Positions 63,340-64,000 of a DNA stretch of 64,000 bases are shown in pieces. Position 1 is the stretch's first letter. The number at the start of each line of letters is the position of its first letter. The notes under the pieces are model-generated. The model searched no databases. It saw nothing but the letters and a program-made list of their open reading frames with translations, and was not told where the DNA came from. Origin of the DNA: Leifsonia sp. AK011 (lineage in GTDB: Bacteria > Actinomycetota > Actinomycetes > Actinomycetales > Microbacteriaceae); the NCBI RefSeq assembly GCF_013410945.1, contig NZ_JACCCH010000001.1, positions 1,798,001 to 1,862,000 on the forward strand, in the 5' to 3' direction. Both the position numbers and the translations under genes were made by a program.

Positions 63340-64000
63340 CTACTGCCCGCCAGCCTCTGGGCTGGCGCTCGCGGCATCGGCCGCGATGCGCGCCTCACGA
63401 ACCGCGCGGCGGAGGCCTTTCTCGCTGAGCGGGCGCTCGCCGACCGAGCCGGGTGTCCAGATCTCGACGTCCTCATCGCTGAAGTCCGACTTAGACGCGC
63501 GGCGCTTGAGAGCGGGGAGGACAGTTCCGGGCGCAAGACGCCGAGCGGTCAGGAGGAAGCCCGTGTGGGCCACCATCCGATGGTCCGGGCGCACGGCGAG
63601 GCCCTCGACGTGCCAGCCACGGATGAGGGTCTCGGTCGAGACCGGCTCGGTGAACTCCCCCGTCGCCCGGATTGCCTCGGCGACGCGGGACAGCTGGGTC
63701 ACGGTGGCGATGTAGCAGAGCAGCACACCTCCGGGGGTCAGCGCGGTCGCGGCGACGTCGAGGCACTCCCACGGCGCGAGCATGTCGAGCACGATGCGGT
63801 CGACGGTGCCGGGTTCCGCGGCGCTGGGAAGGGCATCCTGGAAATCACCGATGCCCACCGACCAGGTGTCCGGTAGCTCGCCGAGGAACGTCTCGACGTT
63901 GCCCTTGGCGACCTCCGCGAACTCCTCTCGACGCTCGAAGGACATCAGCCTGCCCTGCGGCCCGATCGCACGCAGGAGCCACAGGGACAGTGCGCCGGAG
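63340..64000 (-). CDS. trmI: tRNA (adenine-58-N1)-methyltransferase (5' end outside window)
   Basis: The C-terminal 220 or so residues of TrmI, which methylates A58 of tRNA. It enters the window within the SAM-binding site (SGALSLWLLRAIGP, then MSFERREEF), continues with VDRIVLDMLAPWECLDVAATAL and LIRGWHVEGLAVRPDHRMVAHTGFLLTARRL, all characteristic. The gene start lies beyond base 64000. It is upstream of the FKBP-like gene on the same strand, near pafBC as in other actinobacteria. Confidence 0.92.
   Translation of the reverse strand, partial: SGALSLWLLRAIGPQGRLMSFERREEFAEVAKGNVETFLGELPDTWSVGIGDFQDALPSAAEPGTVDRIVLDMLAPWECLDVAATALTPGGVLLCYIATVTQLSRVAEAIRATGEFTEPVSTETLIRGWHVEGLAVRPDHRMVAHTGFLLTARRLAPGTVLPALKRRASKSDFSDEDVEIWTPGSVGERPLSEKGLRRAVREARIAADAASASPEAGGQ

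Overview
The window is high-G+C actinobacterial chromosome, with almost every base in a gene. The gene content supports this placement: DivIVA/Wag31 and SepF with no FtsA or Min proteins, the RNA-polymerase factor RbpA, PafB/PafC, the membrane-anchored bcc-aa3 respiratory supercomplex (CtaC/D/E/F, QcrC/A/B), DUF3040 and DUF3043 membrane proteins, and a PknL-type kinase next to its Rv2175c-type DNA-binding partner. Gene order and protein style suggest Microbacteriaceae (inference; no 16S rRNA is present to confirm it). I found no tRNA or rRNA genes, CRISPR arrays, transposases, prophage genes or origin. No stretch longer than about 240 bases lacks a gene.

Layout. 1-4.4 kb: a Ser/Thr kinase (cut by the window edge), a triple-LysM cell-wall protein, a small DNA-binding protein, a polyprenyl diphosphate synthase and a DUF3040 protein. 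4.4-23.7 kb: the division and cell-wall (dcw) cluster, mraZ-rsmH-ftsL-ftsI-murE-murF-mraY-murD-ftsW-murG-murC-ftsQ-ftsZ-yggS-sepF-yggT-divIVA, then rluD. It is tightly packed, with 4-base start/stop overlaps, and is headed by repeated MraZ-type operator boxes. It makes lipid II and the septal divisome from largely coupled mRNAs. 23.7-32.6 kb: housekeeping genes dnaE, hisD, nrdR, pyrD, a DUF3043 protein, an M20 peptidase and an IscA/ErpA-type Fe-S carrier. 32.7-41.4 kb: two convergent respiratory operons, ctaC-ctaD-ctaF (+) and ctaE-qcrC-qcrA-qcrB (-). Between them lies a small module of a double-HTH MerR-type regulator and a DUF6194 protein, closed by a 16-bp perfect-stem terminator. 41.5-46 kb: trpD, glpK, a YchJ-like protein and argG.

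46-50.4 kb is the most accessory-like part. An ECF sigma factor and its overlapping membrane partner diverge from a PadR regulator and its overlapping HAAS-domain membrane protein, followed by a secreted chitinase with two chitin-binding modules. 50.4-54.4 kb carries an SDR-Nudix-UPF0303 operon and an NfeD-SPFH-glycerophosphodiesterase operon. 54.4-64 kb carries rbpA, lnt, a helY-type helicase, tatC, tatA, a small membrane protein, pafC, pafB, an FKBP-like lipoprotein and the start-proximal part of trmI. The block pafB-pafC-tatA-tatC-helY has the mycobacterial order.

A recurring property is that many genes have a TAnnnT -10-like hexamer ending 6-8 bases before the start codon with no ribosome-binding site between, suggesting leaderless mRNAs (idsA, yggT, the M20 peptidase, ctaE, trpD, ychJ, argG, the sigma factor, padR, lnt, helY). 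I saw no clearly new multi-gene defence or biosynthetic system. The best leads are the double-HTH MerR/DUF6194 module with its operator touching the start codon, the divergent ECF/PadR envelope-signalling pair, the two-cluster MraZ operator, and a MurE with a changed substrate-selecting motif.
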